This document shows, in pieces, positions 8,554 through 17,703 of a stretch of DNA of 64,000 nucleotides (position 1 is its first letter; the number at the start of each line of letters is the position of its first letter). This DNA is from Microbacterium hibisci (GTDB lineage: Bacteria > Actinomycetota > Actinomycetes > Actinomycetales > Microbacteriaceae): assembly GCF_015278255.1 (NCBI RefSeq), contig NZ_JADIJC010000002.1, positions 85,601-149,600 of the forward strand. Direction: 5' to 3'. Made by a program: the position numbers and the translations under genes. Under the pieces are notes generated by a model. The model was not told the DNA's origin, ran no database searches, and saw only the letters and a program-made list of their open reading frames with translations.

Positions 8554-8832
8554 ATGCTCTGGACCATTCTCGGCCTCATCGTCATCGGCCTCATCGCCGG
8601 TCTCATCGCTCGCGCCGTCATCCCCGGCAAGCAGAGCATGGGCATCCTGCTGACCATCGTGCTCGGCATCGTCGGGTCGTTCGTCGGCGGCTTCCTCGGC
8701 TTCCTGATCTTCGGAAGCGACCCGGAGGGCGGCTTCCTGCAGCCCGCGGGCATCATCGGCTCGATCCTCGGCTCGATCATCGTGCTGGGCATCTACGTGC
8801 TCGTCACGCGCCGCCGCGGCGTCACTCGCTGA
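8554..8832 (+). CDS. GlsB/YeaQ/YmgE family stress-response membrane protein
   Basis: A 92-residue membrane protein of the transglycosylase-associated family, with three hydrophobic segments (about 3-22, 30-52, 63-85) separated by short loops with Gly-rich packing (GLIVIGLIAGLIAR; GIVGSFVGGFLG). Start ATG 8554 has AAGGAGAG at 8543-8550; the upstream extension of the frame has no support. Members are small stress-induced inner-membrane proteins whose biochemical role is unclear. It stands alone between repeat array B and a strong terminator. Confidence 0.88.
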   Translation: MLWTILGLIVIGLIAGLIARAVIPGKQSMGILLTIVLGIVGSFVGGFLGFLIFGSDPEGGFLQPAGIIGSILGSIIVLGIYVLVTRRRGVTR

Positions 8833-8867
8833 CCGGGTCCGCGACTCCCCTCGCGAACCCGCGCCAG

Positions 8868-8911
8868 AAGCGCGGACCCACACGCTCCGGCGTGTGGGTC
8901 CGCGCTTTTCT
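8868..8911. terminator. Rho-independent terminator, probably bidirectional
   Basis: A perfect 17-bp stem (8868-8884 with 8891-8907) has a 6-nt loop and is followed by TTCTGTT on the plus strand. It separates the membrane protein gene from the converging phosphoglucomutase gene and can serve both; the minus strand has CTGGCGC after the stem, so termination there is less certain. Confidence 0.85.
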
Positions 8912-8949
8912 GTTCGTGTCAGGGCTCGGCGGTGACGGGCGGGCCCGGT

Positions 8950-10593
8950 TCAGGCCCCGGCGAGTGCCGCCGACACCACGTCGCGAGCCTCGGCCTGCAC
9001 CTGCGCGAGGTGCTCGGGGCCGCGGAGCGACTCGGCGTACAGCTTGTAGACGTCCTCGGTGCCCGACGGGCGCGCGGCGAACCACGCGTGCTCGGTCTGC
9101 ACCTTCAGTCCGCCGATCGCCGCGCCGTTGCCGGGAGCGTGCGAGAGCTTGGCGGTGATGGGCTCGCCGGCCAGCTCGGTGGCGGTGACGGCCTCCGGTG
9201 CCAGCTTTCCGAGCGCGGCCTTCTGGGCGGGGGATGCCGGGGCATCCACCCGCTGGTAGGCCGAGGCGCCGAACTCGGCCTCGAGCTCCGCGTAGCGCTG
9301 CGAGGGGGTCTTGCCGGTGACCGCGATGATCTCGGCCGCGAGGAGGCACAGCAGGATGCCGTCCTTGTCGGTGGTCCACACCGAGCCGTCCTTGCGGAGG
9401 AACGACGCTCCTGCCGATTCCTCGCCGCCGAAGGCGACGGAGCCGTCCAGGAGGCCGGGCACGAACCACTTGAATCCGACGGGCACCTCGAGCAGCGCGC
9501 GGCCGAGGGATTCGGCCACGCGGTCGATGATCATCGAGCTCACGAGGGTCTTGCCGACCGCGGCATCCGTCGGCCACTCGGGCCGGTGCGAATAGAGGTA
9601 GTCGATCGCGACGGCGAGGTAGTGGTTGGGGTTCATGAGGCCCGCGTCGGGCGTCACGATGCCGTGGCGGTCGGCGTCGGCGTCGTTGCCCCCGAGGATG
9701 TCGTACTCGTCGCGGCGCCCGATGAGTCCCGCCATCGCCGAGGGAGAGGACGGATCCATGCGGATCTTCTCGTCCCAGTCGAGCGTCATGAAGCGCCAGG
9801 TCGGGTCGACGTCCGGGTTCACGACCGTGAGGTCGAGGCCGTGCACCTCGGCGATCAGCGCCCAGTACTCGACGGACGCGCCGCCCAGCGGGTCGGCGCC
9901 GATGCGCACGCCGGCGTTGCGGATCGCCTCGACGTCGATGATGTTCGCGAGGTCGCGGACGTAGGCGTCGCGGAAGTCGTACTGGCCGAGGGTGTCGGCA
10001 TCGAGGTCCTTGAAGGGCGTGCGTGCGACGCCCTCGAGGCCCGCGCCGATGAGCTCGTTCGCGCGATCGGCGATCCAGCCGGTCGCGTCGGTGTCGGCGG
10101 GGCCGCCGTTCGGCGGGTTGTACTTGAAGCCGCCGTCGCGGGGCGGGTTGTGGCTGGGCGTGACCACGATGCCGTCGGCGCGGCCGGGGTCTGCGGCATC
10201 CCGGCCCCTGTTGTAGGTCAGGATCGCGTGACTCAGTGCCGGCGTCGGCACCCACGAGTCGCGGGAGTCGACCCGCACGTCGATGCCGTTCGCGACGAGC
10301 ACTTCGATCGCGCTGCGCTCGGCGGGCAGCGAGAGTCCGTGCGTGTCGCGGCCGAGGAACAGCGGACCCTCGATGCCCTGCGACCGCCGGTAGTCGACGA
10401 TGGCCTGGGTGGTGGCGAGGATGTGGGTCTCGTTGAAGCTGCCCGAGAGCGCTGACCCGCGGTGACCGCTCGTGCCGAACGCGACGCGCTGCTCGGCGAC
10501 GGCGGGGTCGGGCTTGATGTCGTAATAGGCGGCGATCAGCTCATCGATGTCGATGAGATCGGATGCCTCGGCGGGCTGTCCTGCGCGACTCAT
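8950..10593 (-). CDS. pgm: Phosphoglucomutase (alpha-D-glucose phosphate-specific)
   Basis: A 547-residue phosphoglucomutase, the same length as E. coli Pgm. It interconverts glucose 1-phosphate and glucose 6-phosphate. The active-site phosphoserine loop is in [20 protein letters not shown]; the N-terminal [12 protein letters not shown] and the metal-binding [11 protein letters not shown] are also present, as is the C-terminal phosphate loop [16 protein letters not shown]. Start ATG 10593 is chosen because similarity begins here; the frame is open further upstream without family resemblance. The gene is divergent from pheA with about 95 bp between starts. It would link the alpha-glucan and maltose genes further along to central metabolism. 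Confidence 0.97.
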   Translation of the reverse strand: MSRAGQPAEASDLIDIDELIAAYYDIKPDPAVAEQRVAFGTSGHRGSALSGSFNETHILATTQAIVDYRRSQGIEGPLFLGRDTHGLSLPAERSAIEVLVANGIDVRVDSRDSWVPTPALSHAILTYNRGRDAADPGRADGIVVTPSHNPPRDGGFKYNPPNGGPADTDATGWIADRANELIGAGLEGVARTPFKDLDADTLGQYDFRDAYVRDLANIIDVEAIRNAGVRIGADPLGGASVEYWALIAEVHGLDLTVVNPDVDPTWRFMTLDWDEKIRMDPSSPSAMAGLIGRRDEYDILGGNDADADRHGIVTPDAGLMNPNHYLAVAIDYLYSHRPEWPTDAAVGKTLVSSMIIDRVAESLGRALLEVPVGFKWFVPGLLDGSVAFGGEESAGASFLRKDGSVWTTDKDGILLCLLAAEIIAVTGKTPSQRYAELEAEFGASAYQRVDAPASPAQKAALGKLAPEAVTATELAGEPITAKLSHAPGNGAAIGGLKVQTEHAWFAARPSGTEDVYKLYAESLRGPEHLAQVQAEARDVVSAALAGA

Positions 10594-10688
10594 GCGTCCA
10601 GTCTGCCCGTCCGGATCGACCTGCGCACGGTCCGTGACAAGCGGCGGCGCGGTCCGTATGATCGGCCGGGCCGAATAGGCTGGCACGC

Positions 10689-11666
10689 GTGACTTCCGAG
10701 GTCGTCGCCGATCAGGCTTCCGTTCCCGCCCGCCGTACCTACAGCTATCTGGGCCCCGCGGGCACGTTCACCGAGGCGGCTCTCGCGCAGGTGCCTGAGG
10801 CCCGGGGTCACGAGTGGCGGCCCGTGCGCAACGTCGGCGAGGCGCTGGCCGACGTCATCGCCGGTCGCTCCGACGCCGCCATGATCGCGATCGAGAACTC
10901 CGTCGACGGCGGTGTCTCGACGGCGCAGGACGCGCTGGCGACCGTGCCGGGGCTGCGCATCGTCGGCGAGTACCTCGTCCCGGTCGAGTTCGTCCTGGTC
11001 GGTCGCCCCGGCGCGCGCCTCGAGGACGTGTCGCTCATCGCCGCCCACCCCGTCGCATACGCCCAGTGCCTCGAGTGGCTCACGGCGCAGCTGCCCGCCC
11101 ACGCCCACGTGCCGGCGGCGAGCAATGTCGCGAGCGCGATGGGACTGCTCGACGGGTCGAGCGACGCGGATGCCGCGATCGCCCCACCCGGGATCCTCGA
11201 GCATCACCAGCTCGAGCTGCTCGCCTCGAACATCGGCGACAACCCCAACGCGGTGACGCGCTTCGTCCTGGTGAGCCGCACGGTGGTGCCGCCGCCGCCG
11301 ACGGGCGCCGACAAGACCTCGCTCATCGTCGAGCTCCCCGACGACCACCCGGGCGCGCTGCTCGAGATGCTCGAGCAGTTCGCGACGCGCGGCATCAACC
11401 TCTCGCTCCTGGCCTCCCGCCCGATCGGCGACGAGCTCGGCCGCTACCGGTTCGTCGTCGACGCCGACGGACATCTCGAAGACGAACGCATGGCCGACGC
11501 ACTCATGGGCCTGCGCCGGTTCAGCCCGCGGGTGACGTTCCTCGGGTCGTACCCGCGCGCCGACCGCGCCGTGGTCCGCTACCCCGAGCGCTACGCGGAC
11601 GACGTCTTCGTCGAGGCGCGCGACTGGCTGCGCGGACTCCTCTCCGGCGAGCCCGAGGACGCCTGA
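10689..11666 (+). CDS. pheA: Prephenate dehydratase
   Basis: A 325-residue prephenate dehydratase that converts prephenate to phenylpyruvate in phenylalanine synthesis. It starts at GTG 10689. The periplasmic-binding-like catalytic domain covers about 16-200 ([24 protein letters not shown]) and includes the NAVTRF motif that carries the catalytic Thr-Arg-Phe. A regulatory ACT domain follows at about 210-290 ([19 protein letters not shown]), with the DHPGAL phenylalanine-binding signature, so feedback inhibition is expected. It is monofunctional: no chorismate mutase domain is present. Confidence 0.96.
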   Translation: MTSEVVADQASVPARRTYSYLGPAGTFTEAALAQVPEARGHEWRPVRNVGEALADVIAGRSDAAMIAIENSVDGGVSTAQDALATVPGLRIVGEYLVPVEFVLVGRPGARLEDVSLIAAHPVAYAQCLEWLTAQLPAHAHVPAASNVASAMGLLDGSSDADAAIAPPGILEHHQLELLASNIGDNPNAVTRFVLVSRTVVPPPPTGADKTSLIVELPDDHPGALLEMLEQFATRGINLSLLASRPIGDELGRYRFVVDADGHLEDERMADALMGLRRFSPRVTFLGSYPRADRAVVRYPERYADDVFVEARDWLRGLLSGEPEDA

Positions 11667-11701
11667 GGGCCGGCGCACCCGCGCCTGAACGGCGCCGGGG
11701 C

Positions 11702-12787
11702 TCAGCCGAGTCCCACCTCGCGCGCCAGAAGCTCGAGGGTCTGCAGGCGGCCGGGGGCGGCATCCATCGGCTCGTTCTCGTATGAGCCGGCGATCGGCGA
11801 GATCATGATCTCGTCGACGCCGTGCCGCGAGGCGAAGGTGCGGAGATCGGATACCACGGCCTCGGCGGTGCCGACGAACCACTTCGCGCGGGCCGAGGCC
11901 ATGAAGGTGTCGCCGAGACCGGCGAAGTCGGCGGCGTTCGCCCGCGCGTGCTCGACCGTCTCGAGCGCGACCAGAGGCTTGTTGGTGCGCAGGCGCGCGG
12001 TCATGCGCAAATTCGGCAGGGCGCGCTCCTCGGCCTCGTCGTGGGTCGGTGCGACCAGCACGTTCGCGGTCAGGAAGGTGCGCGGGGCGGCGAGGGTGTC
12101 GGAGGGCTGGAACGCCGACCGGTAGAGATCGAGCGCCCGCTCGAGCCCTTCGCCCGAGAAGTGGTTCGCGAAGACGTAGGGGAGGCCGAGCGCGGCGGCG
12201 AGCTGCGCCGAGTAGTCGCTCGAGCCGAGCAGCCACACCTCCGGCGTCGTGGTGGCGGCGGGGGTCGCGTGGACGTCATATGTGCCGCCCGACGTGAAGC
12301 GCAGCGACGCGCCGTCGGGGGCGACGAGCGACATGATGTCGCGCACGTGGTCGGGGAACCGCTCGACGTCGCTCGTCGTGCCGCTCTGGCGCAGCAGCTG
12401 CGTGATGACGGGGTCCGACCCCGGGGCGCGGCCGAGACCGAGGTCGATGCGGCCGGGTGCCAGGGCTTCGAGCGCCGCGAACTGCTCGGCGACGACGAGC
12501 GGCGAGTGGTTGGGCAGCATCACGCCGCCCGACCCGAGCCGGATGCGCGAGGTGCGTGCGGCGGCGGCTGCGGCGAGCACGGGTGGGGTCGTCGAGGCGA
12601 CGGCGGGCATGTTGTGGTGCTCGGCGAACCAGTAGCGCCGGTAGCCCAGCCGGTCGGCGGCGTCGACGAGGGAGAGGGATGCCGCGACCGCCTCCGCGCT
12701 CGTCTGCCCGGTGCGCACCGGCACCAGGTCGAGGACCGACAGCGAGAGGGTCAAGAGGGAGGCCGGGGCGGGGACTGTAGTGCTCAT
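11702..12787 (-). CDS. LLM-class flavin-dependent oxidoreductase
   Basis: A 361-residue luciferase-like monooxygenase (F420 or FMN TIM barrel). It contains the family signatures RYWFAEHHNMP, GSGGVMLPNHSPLVVAEQF and GRIDLGLGRAPG. Start ATG 12787 begins the recognisable MSTTVPAPASLLTLSLSVLD segment. The protein resembles the MsnO8/YhbW group annotated only as LLM oxidoreductase; the substrate is unknown. The next upstream gene on the same strand starts at 13479 and ends 50 nt before it, so the two may be cotranscribed. Confidence 0.93.
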   Translation of the reverse strand: MSTTVPAPASLLTLSLSVLDLVPVRTGQTSAEAVAASLSLVDAADRLGYRRYWFAEHHNMPAVASTTPPVLAAAAAARTSRIRLGSGGVMLPNHSPLVVAEQFAALEALAPGRIDLGLGRAPGSDPVITQLLRQSGTTSDVERFPDHVRDIMSLVAPDGASLRFTSGGTYDVHATPAATTTPEVWLLGSSDYSAQLAAALGLPYVFANHFSGEGLERALDLYRSAFQPSDTLAAPRTFLTANVLVAPTHDEAEERALPNLRMTARLRTNKPLVALETVEHARANAADFAGLGDTFMASARAKWFVGTAEAVVSDLRTFASRHGVDEIMISPIAGSYENEPMDAAPGRLQTLELLAREVGLG

Positions 12788-12837
12788 CGATGACTGCAAC
12801 CCCGCGCCCCGGCATCCGCATTCCGGATCTTCGGGGA

Positions 12838-13479
12838 TTACGGGAGGCGGTTGGCCTTCGCGAGGTTCTCGCGCAGCTCGTCGGCCGTCTGCGCGACGAC
12901 GTAGGCGGGACGGTCGCGCTCCAGGCGCCACGACTCGCTGAGCGGACCGGCGCTGACGGTGTCGAAACCGAGGGCGTCGTAGACGCCGGTGACGAACTCG
13001 ATCGCCTCGGGGAAGTCGCTCGCGGTGCCCAGCGCGCGGCGGCCCGTCGCGCCGGCGGGGGAGCTGCCGCTGTTGATGTCGGACGCGTACAGGTGGTTGA
13101 ACGCCTTCACGACCTTCGAGCTCGGCAGGTGGTCCTGAAGAAGGCCCGAGGTCGTGGCCTCACCCCGGTCGAGCTCGTCGAAGTGACCGTCGCGCTCGAA
13201 GTAGTAGTTGTTCGTGTCGAGGACGATCTTCCCCGACAGCGGCTGCACGGGCACATCCTTCAGTGCCTTGAGGGGAACCGTCACGACGGCGATGTCGGCG
13301 GCCTCGGCGGCTTCCTGCGCCGTCGCGGCGGTCACCTTCGGGCCGAGCTCCGACACGAGTTCGGCCAGGCTCTCGGGTCCGCGCGAGTTCGAGATCACCA
13401 CGTCGTAGCCGAGTCCCGAGAAGGCGCGCGCGAGCGCGCTGCCGATGTGTCCTGCACCGATGATTCCGATCGTTGTCAT
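12838..13479 (-). CDS. NADPH-dependent F420 reductase-family protein
   Basis: A 213-residue Rossmann protein with the dinucleotide-binding motif IGIIGAGHIGSALARAF at the very N-terminus, and the F420-NADP oxidoreductase-family pattern VVISNSRGPESL, VVTVPLKAL and KIVLDTNNYY. Members reduce F420 with NADPH or act as related NADP-dependent dehydrogenases. Start ATG 13479 is fixed by the Rossmann motif. It is divergent from an aldo/keto reductase, and a LacI-like palindrome lies between the two starts. Confidence 0.9.
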   Translation of the reverse strand: MTTIGIIGAGHIGSALARAFSGLGYDVVISNSRGPESLAELVSELGPKVTAATAQEAAEAADIAVVTVPLKALKDVPVQPLSGKIVLDTNNYYFERDGHFDELDRGEATTSGLLQDHLPSSKVVKAFNHLYASDINSGSSPAGATGRRALGTASDFPEAIEFVTGVYDALGFDTVSAGPLSESWRLERDRPAYVVAQTADELRENLAKANRLP

Positions 13480-13537
13480 GAGGGTCGGCAACCACGACCA
13501 CCTGTCGAGCATTCCGCGGCGGCGCAGAGGGACATCT

Positions 13538-13550
13538 GGGAAACGTTTTC
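13538..13550. promoter_or_regulatory. Candidate LacI-family operator
   Basis: GGGAAACGTTTTC lies between the divergent starts at 13479 and 13594. It is close to the palindrome GAAAACGTTTTC used by many LacI-family regulators of sugar genes. No regulator gene is adjacent, and the flanking oxidoreductases are not obvious sugar genes, so this rests on motif shape only. Confidence 0.3.
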
Positions 13551-13593
13551 GGAAACGGGCCGGGTACCCCGCACGGCGTGTGACGATGTCGGC

Positions 13594-14580
13594 ATGGATT
13601 ACGTGCATCTCGGACGAACCGGCACCTCCGTCTCGCGGATCGTGCTGGGGACGATGAACTTCGGCGACCGCACCTCGGAGGAGGATGCGTTCGCCATCAT
13701 GGACCGGGCACTGGAGCTCGGCGTCAACTTCTTCGACACGGCGAACGGCTACGGCGGCGCCGGCGGTCGCGGGACCACCGAGGAGATCATCGGGCGCTGG
13801 TTCGCGGCACGCCCCGGCGTGCGCGACGACATCGTGCTGGCGACCAAGGTCCACTCGCCGATGGTCGACCCGGGGCCCGACGGCGACGTGGTGAACGCGC
13901 GCGGCGCGTCGGCGTGGCAGGTGCGCCGTGAGGCGATCGGGTCGCTACGGCGCCTCCAGACCGACCGCATCGACCTCTACCAGTTCCACCACATCGACCG
14001 GCACATCTCGTGGCAGGAGCTGTGGCAGTCGATGGAGGTGCTGGTCGCCCGTGGCGAAGTCGTGTACACCGGCAGCTCGAACTTCGCCGCGTGGAACATC
14101 GCCCAGGCGAACGAGATCGCGCAGCAGCGCCACTTCCTCGGGCTCGTCAGCGAGCAGTCGCTGTACAACCTGGTGCAGCGCTCGATCGAGCTCGAGGTGA
14201 TCCCGGCGGCGCAGAACTACGGCCTCGGCATCCTGCCGTGGTCGCCGCTGGCGGGCGGCCTGCTCAGCGGCGGCTCAACCGACGCGAAGGCGCGTTCGGC
14301 CTCGGAGCGTGTGTCGGCGCAGCGCGCCGAGCGCAGCGACCAGCTCGCGGCCTACGAGAGGTTCGCGCAGGAGCGCGGCTGGACGCCGTCGGCCCTCGGC
14401 CTGGCGTGGCTGCTCCACCAGCCCGGCGTCACGGGGCCGATCATCGGTCCGCGTACCGTCGAGCAGCTCGAGTCCGCGGTCTCCGCGCTCGACATCCGCC
14501 TCAGCGAGGACGACCTGAACGAGCTGGACGCGCTCTTCCCCGGCCCGGGTGGCCAGGCGCCTGAGGCGTACGCCTGGTAG
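13594..14580 (+). CDS. Aldo/keto reductase
   Basis: A 328-residue NADPH-dependent aldo/keto reductase of the YghZ/Kv-beta-like group, starting at ATG 13594. The (beta/alpha)8 barrel starts MDYVHLGRTGTSVSRIVLGTMNFG; the catalytic tetrad is visible as FFDTANGYG (Asp, Tyr), ATKVHSPM (Lys) and FHHID (His). The C-terminal cofactor segment is GVTGPIIGPRTVEQLESA. Substrate unknown; members reduce aldehydes and ketones. It converges with the photolyase gene after 21 nt. Confidence 0.94.
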   Translation: MDYVHLGRTGTSVSRIVLGTMNFGDRTSEEDAFAIMDRALELGVNFFDTANGYGGAGGRGTTEEIIGRWFAARPGVRDDIVLATKVHSPMVDPGPDGDVVNARGASAWQVRREAIGSLRRLQTDRIDLYQFHHIDRHISWQELWQSMEVLVARGEVVYTGSSNFAAWNIAQANEIAQQRHFLGLVSEQSLYNLVQRSIELEVIPAAQNYGLGILPWSPLAGGLLSGGSTDAKARSASERVSAQRAERSDQLAAYERFAQERGWTPSALGLAWLLHQPGVTGPIIGPRTVEQLESAVSALDIRLSEDDLNELDALFPGPGGQAPEAYAW

Positions 14581-14601
14581 CGCCCGCAGCGGGCCGCGCG
14601 C

Positions 14602-15957
14602 TCACGGGCGCGGGGCCCGCTTGACGTGCTCGTAGGCGTCGAGCGCCGCTGTGCGCGTCTCGCCGAGGTCGACGATCGGCTCGGGCGGCTCGTCGCCGAG
14701 ATGCTCGGGCGCCCACTCGCGCACGTAATGACCGTCCGGGTCGAACTTCTTCGCCTGCAGGTCGGGATTGAAGATGCGGAAGTACGGCGCCGCGTCGGCG
14801 CCCGAGCCGGCGACCCACTGCCAGTTGAACGGGTTGTTGGCGCCGTCGGCGTCGACCAGCGTGTCCCAGAACCACTCCTCGCCGCGTCGCCAGTCGATGA
14901 GGAGGTTCTTCACGAGGAAGGATGCCGCGACCATCCGCACCCGGTTGTGCATGTAGCCGGTGCGCCAGAGCTCCTTCATGCCTGCGTCGACAAGGGCCAC
15001 GCCCGTGCGCCCCTGCTGCCATGCCTCCAGCCGGCTCGGCGCGAGCCGCGGCCAGGGGAACGCGTCGAACTCCGGCCGCAGGTTCTTCGTCGCCAGCTCG
15101 GGGAAGTGGTACAGGGTGTGCCACGCGAACTCCCGCCACCCGAGCTCCGACAGGAACCGCCCGCCGTGCCCGGCCTCGACCGTATCGTGCCACACCGTGT
15201 GCGGACTCACCTCGCCCCAGCGCAGCCGCGGCGACAGCAGCGACGTGGCGCCGGCCGCCGGCTCGTCGCGTGCGCGGTCGTAGCCGGCGAGGTCCTCGCT
15301 GAGGAACGTTCGCAGCCGCCGCCGGGCGGCCGGCTCGCCGGGCTCCCACGTCTCGCGCAGCCCGGCCGCCCAGTCGGGGTGCCGGGGCAGCAGCCCCCAT
15401 TCTTCGAGGGAGTCGGATGCCGGAGCCCGCCGAGGTCCGTCCACCTGGCGCGGCTCGGGCAGCGGCGGCCGCGGTGCGGGCAGCGACAGGCAGGCCCGCC
15501 AGAACGGCGTGAAGACGGAGAAGTGCGTGCCGGCACCCGTCTTGACCGTCCACGGCTCGAACAGGAGCGATCCGGCGAAGGAGGCCACCTCGACGCCGTC
15601 GTCGCGCAGCGCGGACTTCAGTCCGGCGTCGATCCCGCGCTCGGGCCCGCCGTAGCGGCGGTTCCAGAAGACCGCGCCGGCCGCGGCATCCGTCACCGTC
15701 TCGCGGACCACGCGATCGGCCGGGCCTCGCCGCAGTACGAGGGTGGAGCCGCGCTCCTGCAGCCGCTCGGCGAGAGAGGCGAGGGAATGGTGCAGCCACC
15801 AGCGGGCGGCGCCGCCGAGCGGACGGATGCCGGGGCTCTCGTCGTCGAGCACGTAGAGGCCGATGACGGGTTCGCCGCGGTCGAGCGCCGCGCGCAGCGC
15901 CGGGTTGTCGGCGAGGCGCAGGTCGTCGCGGAACCACACGAGGGAGGGGCCGGCCAT
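14602..15957 (-). CDS. phrB: Deoxyribodipyrimidine photolyase
   Basis: A 451-residue class I CPD photolyase that uses blue light and FADH- to split cyclobutane pyrimidine dimers. The N-terminal antenna-binding domain opens SLVWFRDDLRLADNPAL. The C-terminal FAD domain has WREFAWHTLYHFPEL, WRTGYMHNRVRMVAASFLVK and the DNA/FAD signature NPFNWQWVAGSGADAAPYFRIFNP in sequence. The stretch of Trp residues needed for photoreduction is present. Start ATG 15957 is close to the first conserved strand. It reads convergent to the aldo/keto reductase. Confidence 0.95.
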   Translation of the reverse strand: MAGPSLVWFRDDLRLADNPALRAALDRGEPVIGLYVLDDESPGIRPLGGAARWWLHHSLASLAERLQERGSTLVLRRGPADRVVRETVTDAAAGAVFWNRRYGGPERGIDAGLKSALRDDGVEVASFAGSLLFEPWTVKTGAGTHFSVFTPFWRACLSLPAPRPPLPEPRQVDGPRRAPASDSLEEWGLLPRHPDWAAGLRETWEPGEPAARRRLRTFLSEDLAGYDRARDEPAAGATSLLSPRLRWGEVSPHTVWHDTVEAGHGGRFLSELGWREFAWHTLYHFPELATKNLRPEFDAFPWPRLAPSRLEAWQQGRTGVALVDAGMKELWRTGYMHNRVRMVAASFLVKNLLIDWRRGEEWFWDTLVDADGANNPFNWQWVAGSGADAAPYFRIFNPDLQAKKFDPDGHYVREWAPEHLGDEPPEPIVDLGETRTAALDAYEHVKRAPRP

Positions 15958-16151
15958 GGCTCCATCCTCGCCCGCCGGTCCCGGGCACCCGCGGTCTTGA
16001 CAGTCCGGGCCGCGGGCGCTCTTCGCAGGCTCGGCGGTCAGGTCACGAGAGCCGGGATTCTCGCCGAAACCGAGGGCGAGGTCACATGTTTCGGCGGGGA
16101 ATGCCTTGTCTCGGCGGGTGCTTCTCGCGGCTTGCGCACGGATCGTCCGTG

Positions 16152-16193
16152 CTTGCAGGGGCTTGCGGAATCCTGCAAGTTCTTGCGTACACT
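16152..16193 (+). promoter_or_regulatory. Putative autoregulatory operators and -10 of the LacI gene
   Basis: CTTGCAGG (16152-16159) and CCTGCAAG (16172-16179) form a perfect 8-bp inverted repeat. Overlapping it, GCAAGTTCTTGC (16175-16186) is a perfect 5-bp-arm palindrome that touches a TACACT -10 box (16188-16193). The start ATG is only 6 nt further on, so the mRNA is probably leaderless. The same CTTGCA core occurs at 17741-17749 before the GH13 operon, suggesting one regulator acts at both. Confidence 0.5.
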
Positions 16194-16199
16194 GAGCGC

Positions 16200-17207
16200 A
16201 TGTCGAAGCGACTCGCAGAGGTGGCCCGCAAAGTCGGCGTCAGCGAAGCCACGGTCAGCCGGGTGCTCAACGACAAGCCGGGGGTGTCGGAGGCGACACG
16301 CCAGGCGGTGCTCACCGCGCTCGACGTGCTGGGCTACGAGCGGCCGACGAAGCTCCGCGGCGAGCGGGCGCGACTGGTGGGGCTTGTGCTCCCCGAGCTG
16401 CAGAACCCGATCTTCCCGGCGCTCGCCGAGATCATCGGCGGGGGCCTCACGCAGAACGGCTACACGCCGCTGCTCTGCACGCAGAACGCGGGAGGCATCA
16501 CCGAGTCGGACTACGTCGACCTGCTGCTTCAGCAGCAGGTGTCGGGCGTGATCTTCCTCGGTGGAAACTACAGCCAGGCGGATGCCGTGCACGAGCACTA
16601 CGACCGGCTCCGGCAGGTCAACCTGCCGACGGTGCTCGTGAATGCGCGGCTCGATGCGCTCGACTTCGCGACGGTCTCGACCGATGACGCGGCCGCGGCT
16701 GAGCAGGCGATCCAGCACCTGCACCAGCTCGGTCATCGTCGCATCGGGCTGCTGCTCGGTCCGGTGGACCACATCCCGTCGCAGCGCAAGCTCGCCGCCG
16801 CACGGCGGCTGCTCGAGCGTCTCGGCTCGCCGCTCGACGACGCCCGCGTCGTCCGCGGGCTGTACTCGCTGGAGTCCGGCCAGGCCGGCGCGACCCGCCT
16901 CTTCGCCGCGGATGCCACCGCGATCGTGTGCGCGAGCGACCCGCTCGCCCTCGGCGCCGTGCGCGCCGCCCGGCGCGCGGGCCTGCGGGTTCCCGACGAC
17001 GTCAGCATCGTGGGCTTCGACGACTCGTTCCTGATGAGCTGCACCGAGCCCCCCCTGACGACCGTGCGCCAGCCGATCGAGTCGATGGGTCGCACCGTGA
17101 TCGAGCTGCTGCTCTCGCAGATCGCCGGCACCACGGAGGCCGGCGACGAGCTTCTCTTCGAGCCCGAGCTCGTTCTTCGCGCCTCAACCGGACCCGCCTC
17201 CGCCTGA
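16200..17207 (+). CDS. LacI-family transcriptional regulator
   Basis: A 335-residue LacI/GalR repressor. The N-terminal helix-turn-helix and hinge read LAEVARKVGVSEATVSRVLN; the rest is the periplasmic-binding-like effector domain (LVGLVLPELQNPIFPALAEI; GHRRIGLLLG; VSIVGFDDSF). Start ATG 16200 is fixed by the HTH. Together with the 17831-22939 operon it forms the usual arrangement of an alpha-glucoside or maltose regulon in actinobacteria, and shared CTTGCA sites support control of that operon as well as of itself. The effector sugar is not identifiable by eye. Confidence 0.93.
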   Translation: MSKRLAEVARKVGVSEATVSRVLNDKPGVSEATRQAVLTALDVLGYERPTKLRGERARLVGLVLPELQNPIFPALAEIIGGGLTQNGYTPLLCTQNAGGITESDYVDLLLQQQVSGVIFLGGNYSQADAVHEHYDRLRQVNLPTVLVNARLDALDFATVSTDDAAAAEQAIQHLHQLGHRRIGLLLGPVDHIPSQRKLAAARRLLERLGSPLDDARVVRGLYSLESGQAGATRLFAADATAIVCASDPLALGAVRAARRAGLRVPDDVSIVGFDDSFLMSCTEPPLTTVRQPIESMGRTVIELLLSQIAGTTEAGDELLFEPELVLRASTGPASA

Positions 17208-17218
17208 GCCGAGGGACG

Positions 17219-17700
17219 GGCGTGAGGCCCGCCGGTCGTTGAGCGGAGGAGCGACGTCGCCTCACGATCCCGGTCGTTGAGCGGAGGGCGCTCTGGCGCC
17301 CGCAGACGAAACGCGTTGGGGTTTCCGGGATCGCCGGGGCGTTTCGTCTCGCTCGTTCCTCGCTCGCTCAACGGCCGGGGGTACAGCGACGCCCGCTGGC
17401 GGCTCGCTCGTTCCTCGCTCGCTCAACGGCCGGGGTACGGCGACGCCCGCCGGTCGTTGAGCGGAGGGCGCTCTCGCGCCCGCAGACGAAACGCGTTGGG
17501 GTTTCCGGGATCGCCGGGGCGTTTCGTCTCGCTCGTTCCTCGCTCGCTCAACGGCCGGGGGTACAGCGACGCCCGCCAGAGGCTCGTTCCTCGCTCGCGC
17601 AACGGCCGGGGTACAGCCACGCCCGCCAGAGGCTCGTTCTTCGCTCGCTCAACGGCCGGGGGGGTACAGCGACGCCCGCTGGCGGCTCGCTCGTTCGTCA
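17219..17700. repeat. Repeat array C with a ~125-bp direct duplication
   Basis: This is the same repeat family as at 1-335 and 7836-8352. A block of about 125 bp (CGGTCGTTGAGCGGAGGG ... GTACAGCGACGCCCGC) occurs at about 17271-17396 and again at 17452-17576, differing at few positions. Shorter copies ending GTACAGC(G/C)ACGCCCGC follow. Each block pairs one reverse and one forward unit around ACGCGTTGGGGTTTCCGGGA, giving a large imperfect hairpin. It fills the gap between the LacI gene and the operon promoter; no gene is supported in it. Confidence 0.88.
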
Positions 17701-17703
17701 TGC

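Noticed and set aside
7806..8653. Overlapping ORFs of RFVSLVPRSLNGR / ERGTSETKRPG type on both strands
   Set aside because: All are translations of repeat array B in several frames; the repeats simply lack stop codons.
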